Below are positions 1 to 8,496 of a stretch of 64,000 nt of DNA, one piece after another; within the stretch, counting starts at the first letter, position 1; every line of letters begins with the position of its first letter. Source of the stretch: Clostridia bacterium (GTDB taxonomy: Bacteria > Bacillota > Clostridia > Oscillospirales > CAG-272); contig CAAGDE010000026.1 in assembly GCA_900768535.1 (NCBI GenBank), positions 62,001 to 126,000 on the forward strand. Reading direction: 5' to 3'. The notes beneath the pieces are model-generated. The model ran no database searches, had not been told where the DNA came from, and saw only the letters and a list, made by a program, of their open reading frames with translations. Both the position numbers and the translations under genes were made by a program.

Positions 1-261
1 GTGTCCGATGGTGGTGTCCTTCCCCGCCGAGCGCTCGCGCATTCTTCCGTATGCACCGGCGGGTTGCGCCTCGGCACCGAGAAAATCCAAGCCCTCAATG
101 CACCCGATTCCCAGTCGCCGCAGGGTCGGGATCCGCAGCATTCCCGTTTCGTGGATGCTGCGGAGAGTGTTGGCACCGCTGTCCCCGAACGCCGCCGCAT
201 CGGGCGCTTCTCCGGCACCGAGGCTGTCCAGGACGATCAGAAAGACCCGTTTTGCCGTCAT
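1..261 (-). CDS. deoB: Phosphopentomutase, N-terminal part (runs off the left edge)
   Basis: Phosphopentomutase interconverts (deoxy)ribose 1- and 5-phosphates in nucleoside salvage. The 87 visible residues start MTAKRVFLIVLDSLGAGEAP, the alkaline-phosphatase-superfamily opening whose Asp binds metal, and end in KDTTIGH, which resembles the family's GKDTTxGH segment. The rest lies outside the window. The ATG at 261 overlaps the TGA of deoC by 4 nt (ATGA), so translation is probably coupled. DeoB supplies deoxyribose 5-phosphate, the substrate of the neighbouring aldolase, which supports both calls. Confidence 0.93.
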   Translation of the reverse strand, partial: MTAKRVFLIVLDSLGAGEAPDAAAFGDSGANTLRSIHETGMLRIPTLRRLGIGCIEGLDFLGAEAQPAGAYGRMRERSAGKDTTIGH

Positions 262-914
262 GCCTCCGCCTCCTTTGCCAGCCTGACCAGCGCGCTGGTG
301 CCCAGCCGGTCGGCGCCGAGGGAAAGGTACCGCTCCGCATCCGCGAACGACCGGATTCCGCCCGCCGCCTTGATTTTCAGGTGCGCGGGACGGTGCCCGG
401 CAAACAGCGCAATGTCCTCCGGCGTGGCGCCGCCCGATGAAAAACCGGTGGAGGTCTTGATATAGTCCGCCCCGCTGTCCCCGACAATGCCGCACATCCG
501 GATCTTTTCCTGTTCGGTCAGAAGACAGGTTTCGACAATCACCTTCAGAATCTTCCCCGGACACGCCGCACGCACCGCACGGATCTCCCGCAAAACCGCC
601 TCGTATTCCCGCGCCCGGAGCCAGCCGATATTGATGACCATATCGATCTCGTCCGCCCCGTTTTTCACGGCATCGGCGGTCTCGAACACCTTTGCCGCCG
701 TTGTGCCGTAGCCGTTCGGAAACCCGATGACCGTGCAGACCGGCAGTCTGCCGCCCAGGTACTCCGCCGCCCGGGCGACATACACCGGGGGAATGCAGAC
801 CGACGCGGTATGATAGCGCAGACCGTCCTCGCACAGTGCGCGGATGTCCTCCCATGTGGCGGTCTGCTTCAGATCGGTATGATCCACGTGCGAAAGAATG
901 CTTGCAATTTTCAT
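258..914 (-). CDS. deoC: Deoxyribose-phosphate aldolase
   Basis: Cytoplasmic class I aldolase that cleaves 2-deoxyribose 5-phosphate to glyceraldehyde 3-phosphate and acetaldehyde. The 218-residue TIM barrel has the usual length. It carries VCTVIGFPNGYGTTAAK and, later, the Schiff-base lysine segment IKTSTGFSSGGAT. The frame stays open to 1211, but the ATG at 914 is preceded by a purine-rich ribosome site (GGAAGGGTGATAGG) and lies just behind a good sigma-A promoter, so the upstream codons are rejected. It overlaps deoB by 4 nt as a two-gene catabolic unit. Confidence 0.95.
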   Translation of the reverse strand: MKIASILSHVDHTDLKQTATWEDIRALCEDGLRYHTASVCIPPVYVARAAEYLGGRLPVCTVIGFPNGYGTTAAKVFETADAVKNGADEIDMVINIGWLRAREYEAVLREIRAVRAACPGKILKVIVETCLLTEQEKIRMCGIVGDSGADYIKTSTGFSSGGATPEDIALFAGHRPAHLKIKAAGGIRSFADAERYLSLGADRLGTSALVRLAKEAEA

Positions 915-947
915 CCTATCACCCTTCCTTCCTGTATCGGTACTATT

Positions 948-976
948 ATTATACCATTCTTTTCCGGGATTCGCAA
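948..976 (-). promoter_or_regulatory. Sigma-A promoter of deoC-deoB
   Basis: On the minus strand TTGCGA (971-976) and TATAAT (948-953) are separated by 17 bp. The predicted start is about 25 nt upstream of the deoC ATG, so the leader is short. Confidence 0.75.
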
Positions 977-1245
977 GGGAAATCCGAATTTTTTTACATT
1001 GGGAAAGGGCGGAAACGGCGAGCGCACCCACGTACGGAACGCCCGTCTCCACGCAAGTCCGTGACAGATGCCGCCGGAGCGGGCTTCCTGTTTTTTCCGA
1101 ATCCCCCGGTTTCAGGAATTCGGCTTTCCTGCGACATCCTTGTCTATCGGTAAATGATACAAAAAACAGCCCCCTTACCACCGGAAAATTCTCCCTCGTA
1201 TGCTTTTTCACAAAAAAAAGAGCCGAAGTTTGTCAGAATTCCTAA
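977..1245. other. Intergenic stretch between deoC and the lon region
   Basis: No convincing gene. The open frames here lack ribosome sites and recognisable sequence. The only structure noted is a hairpin with arms CCGAAT (1097-1102) and ATTCGG (1118-1123); it has no good U-run on either side. Confidence 0.5.
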
Positions 1246-1274
1246 TTTACAAATCGTCCGTTTTGCGGTATAAT
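1246..1274 (+). promoter_or_regulatory. Sigma-A promoter upstream of a structured leader or small RNA
   Basis: TTTACA (1246-1251), a 17-bp spacer and TATAAT (1269-1274). It lies about 290 bp upstream of the lon start, while a second promoter sits much nearer to lon. The predicted start is near 1281, exactly where a stable hairpin begins. Confidence 0.7.
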
Positions 1275-1280
1275 AATTAT

Positions 1281-1420
1281 GCTGTCGGCAATAGCCGGCA
1301 GGTTCCCTTTGTTGCACACTGCGAGTCCTGTTTTCTGCGAAATGTCAATCTCATGACATCCCTGCGCGGAGCCGGCAAGTTCGGTGTGCAATTTTATGTT
1401 CTTATTTTTCATCATTTTTA
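1281..1420 (+). ncRNA. Candidate structured RNA upstream of lon (unidentified)
   Basis: Directly downstream of a promoter. It contains: (1) an 8-bp hairpin, 1282-1289 with 1294-1301, loop AATA; (2) a 10-bp long-range stem, 1312-1321 with 1382-1391; (3) inside it, a hairpin with 1335-1339 paired to 1365-1369 and 1342-1347 to 1354-1359. Between (2) and (3) is a nearly symmetric open loop of 13 and 12 nt. A closing stem, open centre and apical hairpin recall 6S RNA, but the closing stem is short and no conserved sequence was recognised. A U-rich stretch near 1405-1420 could be the 3' end. It may equally be the 5' leader of lon. Confidence 0.4.
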
Positions 1421-1494
1421 GCAGTTAAATCGGAGAAAGACACCTCAAAAAACGCAAAAGTTGCGCTTCGGGGGGATTTTTTTTCGGAAATCTA

Positions 1495-1523
1495 TAGAAA
1501 TCACGAAAGAAATGTGGTATAAT
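1495..1523 (+). promoter_or_regulatory. Proximal lon promoter (extended -10)
   Basis: TGG-TATAAT (-10 at 1518-1523, extended -10 TGn) with a weak -35, TAGAAA (1495-1500), 17 bp away. It lies about 40 nt upstream of the lon ATG. No clear CIRCE or CtsR box was seen. Confidence 0.65.
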
Positions 1524-1565
1524 ACTATATAAGTATATTTGTAATGTTTCCCGAAAGGATACCTC

Positions 1566-3980
1566 ATGTCCGCATATATCGAAACCGCAGAACAACTCAC
1601 GCTCCCGGTTGTTGCCCTGCACGGCACGGTCTGCTTCCCGTCCCTGCCCATCAATTTTGAGGCTTGTGACGATGCGTCCGCCGCCGCGCTCAAGGCGGCA
1701 GTCTCCAGCGGCGGTACGGTCCTCCTGGTCTGTACCTCCGAGATCATCCCCGCCAGCACCGCGCCGGAGCTTTCCCAATTATACAAGGTCGGAACCGTCG
1801 CCAAGATCAAACAGATGCTCCGCGCCCCGGAGGGGGCGGTGCGGGTCATTGCCGAGGGAATCAGCCGTGCAACGGTGACGGACTACCGCAGATCCGGAGA
1901 GATCATCGAAGCATCCATGGTCTGCAAGCGCTTCAGGCTGACGAATCCGACCGCCCGCACAGAGGCGTACACCCGCGAGCTGTTGGACGCACTGGAGGAA
2001 AGCCTTTCCTTCCTGCCCGCCGGCTCGGAGGATCTGATGACCACGGCGGAGAGCATTGACGACCCCGGACTGCTTGCCGATTTCATCGCCGCCGGTGTCC
2101 TCTCCCGCCCGGCAGACAAGCAGACCGTCCTGGAGCATTTCGATCCGGTTGCCCGCACGGAGCAGCTGCTGGTCATTCTCGCGCAGGAAGCGACCGTCAT
2201 GGAGGAGGAATCCCGCCTGCGCCGGAAGGTCAACGCGCGGATGAACAAAAATCAGCGCGAATACTATCTGCGCGAGCAGATGAAGGTCATTGAAGAGGAG
2301 CTGGGAGAAGGCTCCGACTACGAGGAATACACCGCGAAGATCAAACAGGCGGCACTCCCGCCGGAGGTGGAAAAGAAGCTGATCCGGGAAACGGAGCGTC
2401 TCTCCAAGGCGCCGTTCGGCTCGGCGGAAGCCACCGTCATCGCCAACTATCTGGATGTGTGCCTGGATATTCCGTGGAAAAAGGCAACCAGGGACCGGCT
2501 GCAGTTCGCCGCCGTGGAAAAAACACTGGATGCCGACCATTACGGGCTGGAAAAGGTCAAGGAGCGCATCGTCGAATACATCGCCGCCAAACAGCAGAGC
2601 CCTGAGCTGCGCGGGCAGATTCTCTGCCTGGTGGGACCTCCCGGCGTCGGAAAAACGTCCGTTGCCGCATCGGTCGCGCGGGCGCTGAACCGCAAGTATG
2701 TGCGCATTTCCCTGGGCGGCGTGCGGGATGAAGCGGATATCCGCGGACACCGAAAGACCTATATCGGCGCCATGCCGGGGCGGATCATCCATGCCCTGAC
2801 ACAGGCGGGCGTGAAGAATCCGCTGATCCTGCTGGACGAGATCGACAAGATGAGCCGGGACGGACACGGCGACCCCACCTCCGCCATGCTGGAGGTGCTG
2901 GACGGCGAGCAGAACAAAGCCTTCCGCGACCATTTCGTGGAGCTGCCCTTCGACCTCTCCGACTGTATGTTCATCGCCACGGCGAACAACCTGGAGAATA
3001 TCCCCCGCCCGCTGGCTGACCGCATGGAAATCATTGAACTGGGGATTTACACCAGGCGCGAAAAGCTGGAGATTGCAAAAAGACACCTGATCCCGAAACA
3101 GCTGACACGGCACAATCTGTCCCGCCGCACACTGAAATTCACCGATGCGGCGGTGCTGGAAATCATCGACTATTACACGCGGGAAGCCGGCGTGCGGAGC
3201 CTGGAGCGCACCGTTGCAAAGATCTGCCGCAAGGCGGTCCGGGAACTGCTCTCCGAGCCGGAAAAGAAGCACATCACGGTGGATGCACCGGACGTCAAAG
3301 CCTATCTCGGTGCGCGCAAGCTCCTGCCGGATACGGTGGAGGATACGGACGAGGTCGGCTGTGTGAACGGGCTTGCATACACCGAGCTGGGAGGGACCGT
3401 GCTGCGGGTCGAGGTCGCGGTTCTGGAAGGAACCGGCAAGATCGAGACCACCGGGTCGCTCGGCGACGTGATGAAGGAATCGGCGCACATCGCCGTCAGC
3501 TATGTGCGGTCGGTGGCAAAGCAGTACGGCATTCCGACCGACTTCTATAAAACCAAGGATATTCATATCCACTTCCCCGAAGGCGCGGTCCCCAAGGACG
3601 GTCCTTCCGCCGGGGTGACCATGGTCACGGCACTGGTCAGCGCGCTGTCCGGCAGACCGGTGCGGCACGAGGTTGCCATGACAGGAGAAATCAGCCTGCG
3701 CGGACGGGTTCTGCCCATCGGCGGACTGAAGGAAAAAACCATGGCGGCGTACGCGGCGGGTGCTACAACCGTGCTGATTCCCGCCGACAATCTGCGCGAT
3801 ATGGAGGAGCTGGATCCCATGGCGCGCGAGGGGCTGATTTTTGTCCCCTGCCGGACGGCGGACGAGGTGCTGCGGAACGCACTGGTCCCGGAAGCCGCAC
3901 CGGATGCGGAAGCGGTTGCCGCAGGACGGTTCATCCCGACGGCGCAGAATGTCCCGCAGCTGCGATTTTCAAAGAACTGA
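1566..3980 (+). CDS. lon: ATP-dependent protease Lon
   Basis: Cytoplasmic AAA+ serine protease that degrades misfolded and regulatory proteins. The 804 residues give, in order: an N-terminal LON substrate domain (about 10-200); a coiled linker; the AAA+ module with Walker A GPPGVGKT (357-364) and Walker B ILLDEID; and the protease domain with the Ser-Lys dyad, Ser681 in PKDGPSAG and Lys724 in GGLKEK. The 43-residue spacing between the two equals that of E. coli Lon (S679/K722). The ATG at 1566 follows AAAGGA (1553-1558). It is the first gene of a long plus-strand run, and lon-engB adjacency is classic in Firmicutes. Confidence 0.97.
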   Translation: MSAYIETAEQLTLPVVALHGTVCFPSLPINFEACDDASAAALKAAVSSGGTVLLVCTSEIIPASTAPELSQLYKVGTVAKIKQMLRAPEGAVRVIAEGISRATVTDYRRSGEIIEASMVCKRFRLTNPTARTEAYTRELLDALEESLSFLPAGSEDLMTTAESIDDPGLLADFIAAGVLSRPADKQTVLEHFDPVARTEQLLVILAQEATVMEEESRLRRKVNARMNKNQREYYLREQMKVIEEELGEGSDYEEYTAKIKQAALPPEVEKKLIRETERLSKAPFGSAEATVIANYLDVCLDIPWKKATRDRLQFAAVEKTLDADHYGLEKVKERIVEYIAAKQQSPELRGQILCLVGPPGVGKTSVAASVARALNRKYVRISLGGVRDEADIRGHRKTYIGAMPGRIIHALTQAGVKNPLILLDEIDKMSRDGHGDPTSAMLEVLDGEQNKAFRDHFVELPFDLSDCMFIATANNLENIPRPLADRMEIIELGIYTRREKLEIAKRHLIPKQLTRHNLSRRTLKFTDAAVLEIIDYYTREAGVRSLERTVAKICRKAVRELLSEPEKKHITVDAPDVKAYLGARKLLPDTVEDTDEVGCVNGLAYTELGGTVLRVEVAVLEGTGKIETTGSLGDVMKESAHIAVSYVRSVAKQYGIPTDFYKTKDIHIHFPEGAVPKDGPSAGVTMVTALVSALSGRPVRHEVAMTGEISLRGRVLPIGGLKEKTMAAYAAGATTVLIPADNLRDMEELDPMAREGLIFVPCRTADEVLRNALVPEAAPDAEAVAAGRFIPTAQNVPQLRFSKN

Positions 3981-3992
3981 GGGTCTCCGAAT

Positions 3993-4601
3993 ATGTCCAT
4001 CAATCTCAACCGGGTCGGGCTCCGCATCAGCGCGGGGCAACCGAACCAATTCCCTGCGGCGCCGGTTCCGCAGGTCGCCTTTTCCGGACGCTCCAATGTC
4101 GGAAAAAGCTCCCTGGTCAACTGTCTTCTGGGCAGAAAATCGCTGGCACGGGTCAGCTCGGCACCGGGAAAGACCGTCACCGTCAACTTCTATGACATTG
4201 ACGGCAAGCTGTTCTTCGTGGATTTGCCCGGCTACGGTTTTGCAAAGCGCCGCCCGGAGGAACGGGAGCAGTGGTCGGCGCTGACGGACGGGTATTTTAC
4301 AAAGAACAAACACGCGGATCTGCTCCGGCTGGTAATCCAGCTGATCGACAGCCGCGTGGGGCCGACCGGGGACGACGAAATGATGCTCTCCTATCTGCGC
4401 ACGACCGGCACACCGTTTCTCGTGGCGGCTACCAAAGCGGATAAGCTGAACGCGACCGAACGGGAGGCGTCGGAAATACGCCTGCGCACGCACCCGCTGA
4501 TCCCGGCGGACACCGTCATCCTCTTCACCTCCTCCGAAAAAGGAGAAGGCAGAACCGAGCTGTGGCGCCTGATTGCGGACTATACCGGCGTCAGACTCTG
4601 A
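3993..4601 (+). CDS. engB: Ribosome biogenesis GTPase EngB/YsxC
   Basis: TrmE-Era-EngA family GTPase needed for assembly of the 50S subunit. The 202 residues carry G1 GRSNVGKSS (32-40), G3 DLPG (77-80), G4 TKAD (147-150; TKxD rather than NKxD is normal for this family) and G5 SSEKG (180-184). The ATG lies 12 nt after lon, and its GAGGG ribosome site is built into the lon stop codon, which points to co-transcription. Confidence 0.96.
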   Translation: MSINLNRVGLRISAGQPNQFPAAPVPQVAFSGRSNVGKSSLVNCLLGRKSLARVSSAPGKTVTVNFYDIDGKLFFVDLPGYGFAKRRPEEREQWSALTDGYFTKNKHADLLRLVIQLIDSRVGPTGDDEMMLSYLRTTGTPFLVAATKADKLNATEREASEIRLRTHPLIPADTVILFTSSEKGEGRTELWRLIADYTGVRL

Positions 4602-4624
4602 CGGGAAGAAAGGAACCGGAACGA

Positions 4625-5335
4625 ATGCTCTTTACACTTCTTCAAAGCAGAGATCCGCTGGAGGCGATTCTCTCTCTCCTGCTGACCCTGCCGATCATGC
4701 TCCTGGCACTCTCCCTGCACGAAACCGCGCACGGCTGGGTGGCATGGCGCTGCGGCGATCCGACCGCAAGGAACCTCGGACGCCTGACACTCAACCCGCT
4801 CAAGCACCTGGATCCGATGGGACTGATCTTTCTGATGGTCTTCGGCTACGGCTGGGCAAAGCCGGTGCCGATCAACACCCGCTACTTCCGCAAGCCGAAG
4901 CGCGACATGGCGCTGACGGCGGCGGCGGGACCTGCGGCAAATCTGCTCCTGGGGCTGGTCAATGCGGTGCTGTTCGGTATCTTTTGGGGACTGTCCCTGG
5001 CACAGTCCGCACTGGGCGCCGCGGGAACGCTCGTCATCTTCCTCTCCGTCCTCAGCGAAACCTTTTTCTACGCGGCGGCAATCAACTTCATGTTCATGCT
5101 GTTCAATCTGATCCCCGTTCCGCCCTTTGACGGCTCACGGATCGCGCTGGCATTCCTGCCGGAAAAGCTCTATTTCGGCATCATGCGCTATGAGCGGCAG
5201 ATCATGATCGTCCTGCTGATCGCCATGCTGGTGCTCTCCCGGTTCGGCTACTCCCCCATCGGGTATGTCGCAAGCCGGCTGCCGAATCTGATCGGGCGAC
5301 CGATCGCACAGGGAATTCTTGATCTCATTGTCTGA
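4625..5335 (+). CDS. Site-2 protease family (M50) membrane metalloprotease
   Basis: Intramembrane zinc protease of the short YwhC-like S2P class; substrate unknown. The 236-residue protein is strongly hydrophobic, with about five or six membrane segments. It has the zinc motif HETAH (32-36) in the second membrane segment and the third-ligand motif NLIPVPPFDG further on. The frame is open from 4562, but the ATG at 4625 has the ribosome site AGAAAGGAA and leaves engB intact, so it is preferred. This gene commonly precedes scpA in Clostridia. No PDZ domain is present, so it is not a full RseP or SpoIVFB. Confidence 0.9.
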   Translation: MLFTLLQSRDPLEAILSLLLTLPIMLLALSLHETAHGWVAWRCGDPTARNLGRLTLNPLKHLDPMGLIFLMVFGYGWAKPVPINTRYFRKPKRDMALTAAAGPAANLLLGLVNAVLFGIFWGLSLAQSALGAAGTLVIFLSVLSETFFYAAAINFMFMLFNLIPVPPFDGSRIALAFLPEKLYFGIMRYERQIMIVLLIAMLVLSRFGYSPIGYVASRLPNLIGRPIAQGILDLIV

Positions 5336-5355
5336 TTTTTACACCGAGGTATTGC

Positions 5356-6528
5356 ATGGAAAGCGTCACCTACAGGCTGGAGCAATTCAACTTTGAAGGT
5401 CCCCTGGACCTGTTGCTCGCGCTGATTCAGAAAAACAAAGTGAATATCACCGACATTCCGATTGCGCTGATCTGTGACCAGTACCTTGCGTACATTGCGG
5501 CGGCACAGGACCTGAACATGGAGCTGGCGGGAGAGTTCATCGTCATGGCGAGCGAGCTGGTCCGCATCAAAAGCAAAATGCTTCTCCCCCGCCCGAAGGA
5601 GGAGGAGAAAGACCCGCGCATGGATCTGCAGGAAGCACTGCGGCGCTATCAGCAGGCAAAGGAAGCCGCCGTCATTCTGGCGGAGCGCTACAGCGTCTAC
5701 CGGGGGCGGATGGTCAAGGACACCGATGAGGTCTCGGTGGACACCACGTATGTCGCCGACCAGCAGGTCACCAGTCTCTGCCTTGCCGTCCGGCGCATCA
5801 TTGCCGCAAACGAAAGCCGACCGAAAGCGGAAAAGGCGGTGTTTGCCCCGATGATCGCAAAGCCGATCGTCCCGGTGGAAATCAAGATCGTCGGCATCCT
5901 GCACCGCATGGAAAAGAAGAAGGAAACAAGCATGAAGGAGCTGCTCTCGGATGCGGTCTCCCTCCCCGATCTGATTGCAATCTTCCTGGGCATCCTGGAA
6001 TTGGTGAAGGTGCGAAGGATCCTGATCGATGAGGGAGAATATCTGGATGCGGTTCACGGAACCAACACCTGCTTCTCGGTCAACGAAAAAACGCCGGAGC
6101 AGGAGGAGGAAGAGCGCAAAAAGCATCCCTCTCTGGCGCTTTCCAAGGATCCAATCCCCCTCTCCTCCAAAGCCGAGATGCACCGCGAACAGCGGCGGAT
6201 CATCCGCGAGAAAAAGCTGGAGGAAAAGAAACGGCAGCGCGCCGAGGAACGCGCAAGGCGGGCGGAGGAACGCCGGCTTGCCGCCCTGGAAGCCGAACGG
6301 CTGGGCGGGTGTGCGGAGGAACGGATGCCAAAGGAGGATACGATCCCCGCAGACGACAGTGACCTGGACGCAGAGGAAAAGGTGGAAGCCATGCTGGAGG
6401 ATCGGCTCTCCGAGGATGACAACGATATGCTCGATGATCTCGGACTGGATATGAACGAGATTGTCCGGCATATGGCAAAGGAAACCGTCCGCATGGAGCA
6501 GGAGCGGCATAAGCAGGAGGGACAGTAA
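5356..6528 (+). CDS. scpA: Segregation and condensation protein A with a long charged C-terminal extension
   Basis: Kleisin subunit that bridges the SMC heads of the bacterial condensin. The N-terminal kleisin fold is typical (RLEQFNFEGPLDLLLALI near the start; MASELVRIKSKMLLPRP around 60-76). Most ScpA proteins end near residue 250; this one continues to 390 with a highly charged tail of Lys/Arg/Glu-rich helix (about 275-315), then acidic sequence and a final helix. Whether the C-terminal winged-helix that binds the Smc head lies before or is displaced by this tail cannot be told by eye. It is followed by scpB with 6 nt between them; smc lies in the same window at 45461-49129. Confidence 0.95.
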   Translation: MESVTYRLEQFNFEGPLDLLLALIQKNKVNITDIPIALICDQYLAYIAAAQDLNMELAGEFIVMASELVRIKSKMLLPRPKEEEKDPRMDLQEALRRYQQAKEAAVILAERYSVYRGRMVKDTDEVSVDTTYVADQQVTSLCLAVRRIIAANESRPKAEKAVFAPMIAKPIVPVEIKIVGILHRMEKKKETSMKELLSDAVSLPDLIAIFLGILELVKVRRILIDEGEYLDAVHGTNTCFSVNEKTPEQEEEERKKHPSLALSKDPIPLSSKAEMHREQRRIIREKKLEEKKRQRAEERARRAEERRLAALEAERLGGCAEERMPKEDTIPADDSDLDAEEKVEAMLEDRLSEDDNDMLDDLGLDMNEIVRHMAKETVRMEQERHKQEGQ

Positions 6529-6534
6529 GATATT

Positions 6535-7302
6535 ATGGAAGAGAAAAAAACAACCGAACCGGTCCTGGAGCCGCTGAAAACCGCGGAAGAGGTGGAGCAG
6601 GCAATTGAAGCCATCCTTTTTGCGGCGGGGCATCAGATGCGGTATGATAAGCTGGCGGAGGTATTGAGCCTCACGGTCAAGGACATCAAAGCCATGGTGC
6701 GTGAGATTGCGAAAAAGTATGCGGCGGAGGATTCCGTCCACGGAATCCAGCTTCTCCAGTACCCCACCGCCTGCCAGCTCGCCACCAAGGAGACCTACGC
6801 CCCCTACATCCGGGAAGCACTGGGCATCCGGCGCGGCGGCAACCTCTCGGCATCCACCATGGAGGCGCTGGCGGTGGTTGCCTACAACCAGCCGGTGACA
6901 CGGACATTTGTGGACGATGTGCGCGGTGTGGACAGCTCCTACGCGGTGACCTCACTCATCGACAAGGGGCTGATCGAAGCGGCGGGACGGCTGGAGGCGC
7001 CGGGACGTCCGATGCTGTACGTAACCACCGACAAATTCCTGCGGGTGTTCGGCATCAACTCGCTGGACGAGCTGCCGCAGACCGAGGCACTCAGCGTTTC
7101 CGCACAGGTTCAGGCGGAAAATGCCGGGGACAACGGGGAGCAGCTGGAAATCAACCTGGACGATGCGGACAATCTGCCCGATGCGGACGAACCGCTTCCG
7201 GCGGATGCCCCCGACTACCGCCCGGTGGACGAGGACGATGACGGAAATCTGATTTTTGAGGACGGTACACCGGATGCCGGTACGTCCCCGGAAGGAGCGT
7301 GA
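6535..7302 (+). CDS. scpB: Segregation and condensation protein B
   Basis: Winged-helix partner of ScpA in the SMC condensin. The 255 residues contain two tandem winged helices (about 20-95 and 105-180), with the family segment STMEALAVVAYNQPVTR and GLIEAAGRLEAPGRPMLY. The last 65 or so residues are acidic and probably disordered. The ribosome site AGGAGGG lies within the last codons of scpA, so the two genes are translationally linked. Confidence 0.96.
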   Translation: MEEKKTTEPVLEPLKTAEEVEQAIEAILFAAGHQMRYDKLAEVLSLTVKDIKAMVREIAKKYAAEDSVHGIQLLQYPTACQLATKETYAPYIREALGIRRGGNLSASTMEALAVVAYNQPVTRTFVDDVRGVDSSYAVTSLIDKGLIEAAGRLEAPGRPMLYVTTDKFLRVFGINSLDELPQTEALSVSAQVQAENAGDNGEQLEINLDDADNLPDADEPLPADAPDYRPVDEDDDGNLIFEDGTPDAGTSPEGA

Positions 7303-7306
7303 TCCG

Positions 7307-8032
7307 ATGGAAGGCTGGATGATTGCCCTGATTGCAGTCGGCGGTGTCCTGCTGATCCTGCTTCTTGTGCTGTTTTTCGGAACGGCACGGCTGCGCATCA
7401 GCTGTCGGGATTCCGTAAAGGTGCGCCTGCGGGTGCTGGGACTGCGCTTCCGGCTCTACCCGCGAGAGGATGGGGAGGACGAGCCGCGCGGCTTCTGCCG
7501 CTTCCCGAACCGGGCACTGGCGCGGGAGCTGCGAAGGCAGAAGCGGGCGGAAAAACGCGCACGGAAGGCACTGAAAAAGAAAAAGAAGCAGGCGGTCGGA
7601 GCCGGTCTCCCGAAGCCGAATGTGAAGGAAAACCTGGAGATGATCCGCGCACTGGTCAAGGAATTTTACCGGGTATCCCGCGGAAAAATCACTGTCCGGA
7701 CCCTGCGGCTGAAGGCCGTGGTGGCAACCGGAGACGCGGCAAAAACCGCACTGCTCTGGGGCGGAGTATCGGCAAGTGCGTCCATGCTCCTGAACTGGAT
7801 CAATGACCACTACGCCTACATTGACCACGAGCCGGGTGAAGTGGACATCCGTCCGGATTTTGCGGGAAGCGAATCGGGCGCGGACATCGACCTGGTGTTC
7901 TCCCTTGGACTGTGGAGCGCCTTGCGCATTGCCCTGATGATGCGGACGCGCTTTGCCGAGGAAAAAGCCCGCGCACACATCAAAGCCGTCCGCCGCCTGA
8001 CGCGGAAGGCGAAAAAAGCAGTCAATCAATGA
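7307..8032 (+). CDS. DUF2953 family membrane-anchored protein
   Basis: A 241-residue protein with one N-terminal membrane segment (about 4-24) followed by a basic soluble part (a KKKKK run near 100). The C-terminal half, with GDAAKTALLWGGVSA and an IRPDF-type beta segment, resembles the DUF2953 family found next to scpAB and ytfJ in spore-forming Clostridia; exact function is unknown. The ATG at 7307 follows GGAAGGAG and lies 4 nt after scpB. The upstream alternative at 7256 would overlap scpB by 47 nt and has no ribosome site. Confidence 0.8.
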   Translation: MEGWMIALIAVGGVLLILLLVLFFGTARLRISCRDSVKVRLRVLGLRFRLYPREDGEDEPRGFCRFPNRALARELRRQKRAEKRARKALKKKKKQAVGAGLPKPNVKENLEMIRALVKEFYRVSRGKITVRTLRLKAVVATGDAAKTALLWGGVSASASMLLNWINDHYAYIDHEPGEVDIRPDFAGSESGADIDLVFSLGLWSALRIALMMRTRFAEEKARAHIKAVRRLTRKAKKAVNQ

Positions 8033-8058
8033 TTTTATTCATGAAAGGATAAACAGAC

Positions 8059-8475
8059 ATGGAAAACGAAAGCTCTATCAAGCAGATGATCAACAATTCG
8101 ATGCAGCAGATCCGGCAGATCATGGACGCCGATACCGTGGTCGGTCAGCCGATCAAGCTCGACAACGGCGTGACCATTCTCCCCTTCTCCCGTGTGTCGC
8201 TCGGCTTTGCCTCCGGCGGACTGGATCTTCCCGCGCGCCAGGACAAAGCCCGCAAGAACTTCGGCGGTGCCGGCGGAACCGGCGTGACGGTCAACCCCAT
8301 CGGCTTCCTGGTCACCTACCCGGACGGCAAGGTGGAAATGCTCCCCATCACGGCGCCCGAGGAGGTCGGTCCGCTGGAACAGATTGCGGAGATCCTCAAC
8401 CGTGCGCCGGAGGTTGTCGGCAGACTGCGGGAGCTGTTTGACGAGGTGGACGCCGCCGCGCAGGACGGAAACTGA
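8059..8475 (+). CDS. ytfJ: YtfJ/GerW family sporulation protein
   Basis: Small protein of the GerW family, whose B. subtilis member YtfJ is a sporulation protein needed for normal germination. The 138 residues show the family core: D-N-G-V-T-I-L-P-F-S-R-V, a glycine-rich loop FGGAGGTGV and a hydrophobic GFLVTYPDGKVEMLPI strand pair. The ribosome site is AAAGGA. Its place between the DUF2953 gene and the D-Ala-D-Ala carboxypeptidase is conserved in sporulating Clostridia. Confidence 0.93.
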   Translation: MENESSIKQMINNSMQQIRQIMDADTVVGQPIKLDNGVTILPFSRVSLGFASGGLDLPARQDKARKNFGGAGGTGVTVNPIGFLVTYPDGKVEMLPITAPEEVGPLEQIAEILNRAPEVVGRLRELFDEVDAAAQDGN

Positions 8476-8496
8476 CCGTCCGTGACATAAAACGAA

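Noticed and set aside
258..1211. deoC with a 99-residue N-terminal extension
   Set aside because: The extension crosses the promoter and has no family similarity; the ATG at 914 has a proper ribosome site.
1779..3668. Long minus-strand open frame of 629 codons opposite lon
   Set aside because: Shadow of the GC-rich lon gene: no ribosome site, no recognisable domain, and rich in Gly, Arg, His and Asp as expected for an antisense frame.
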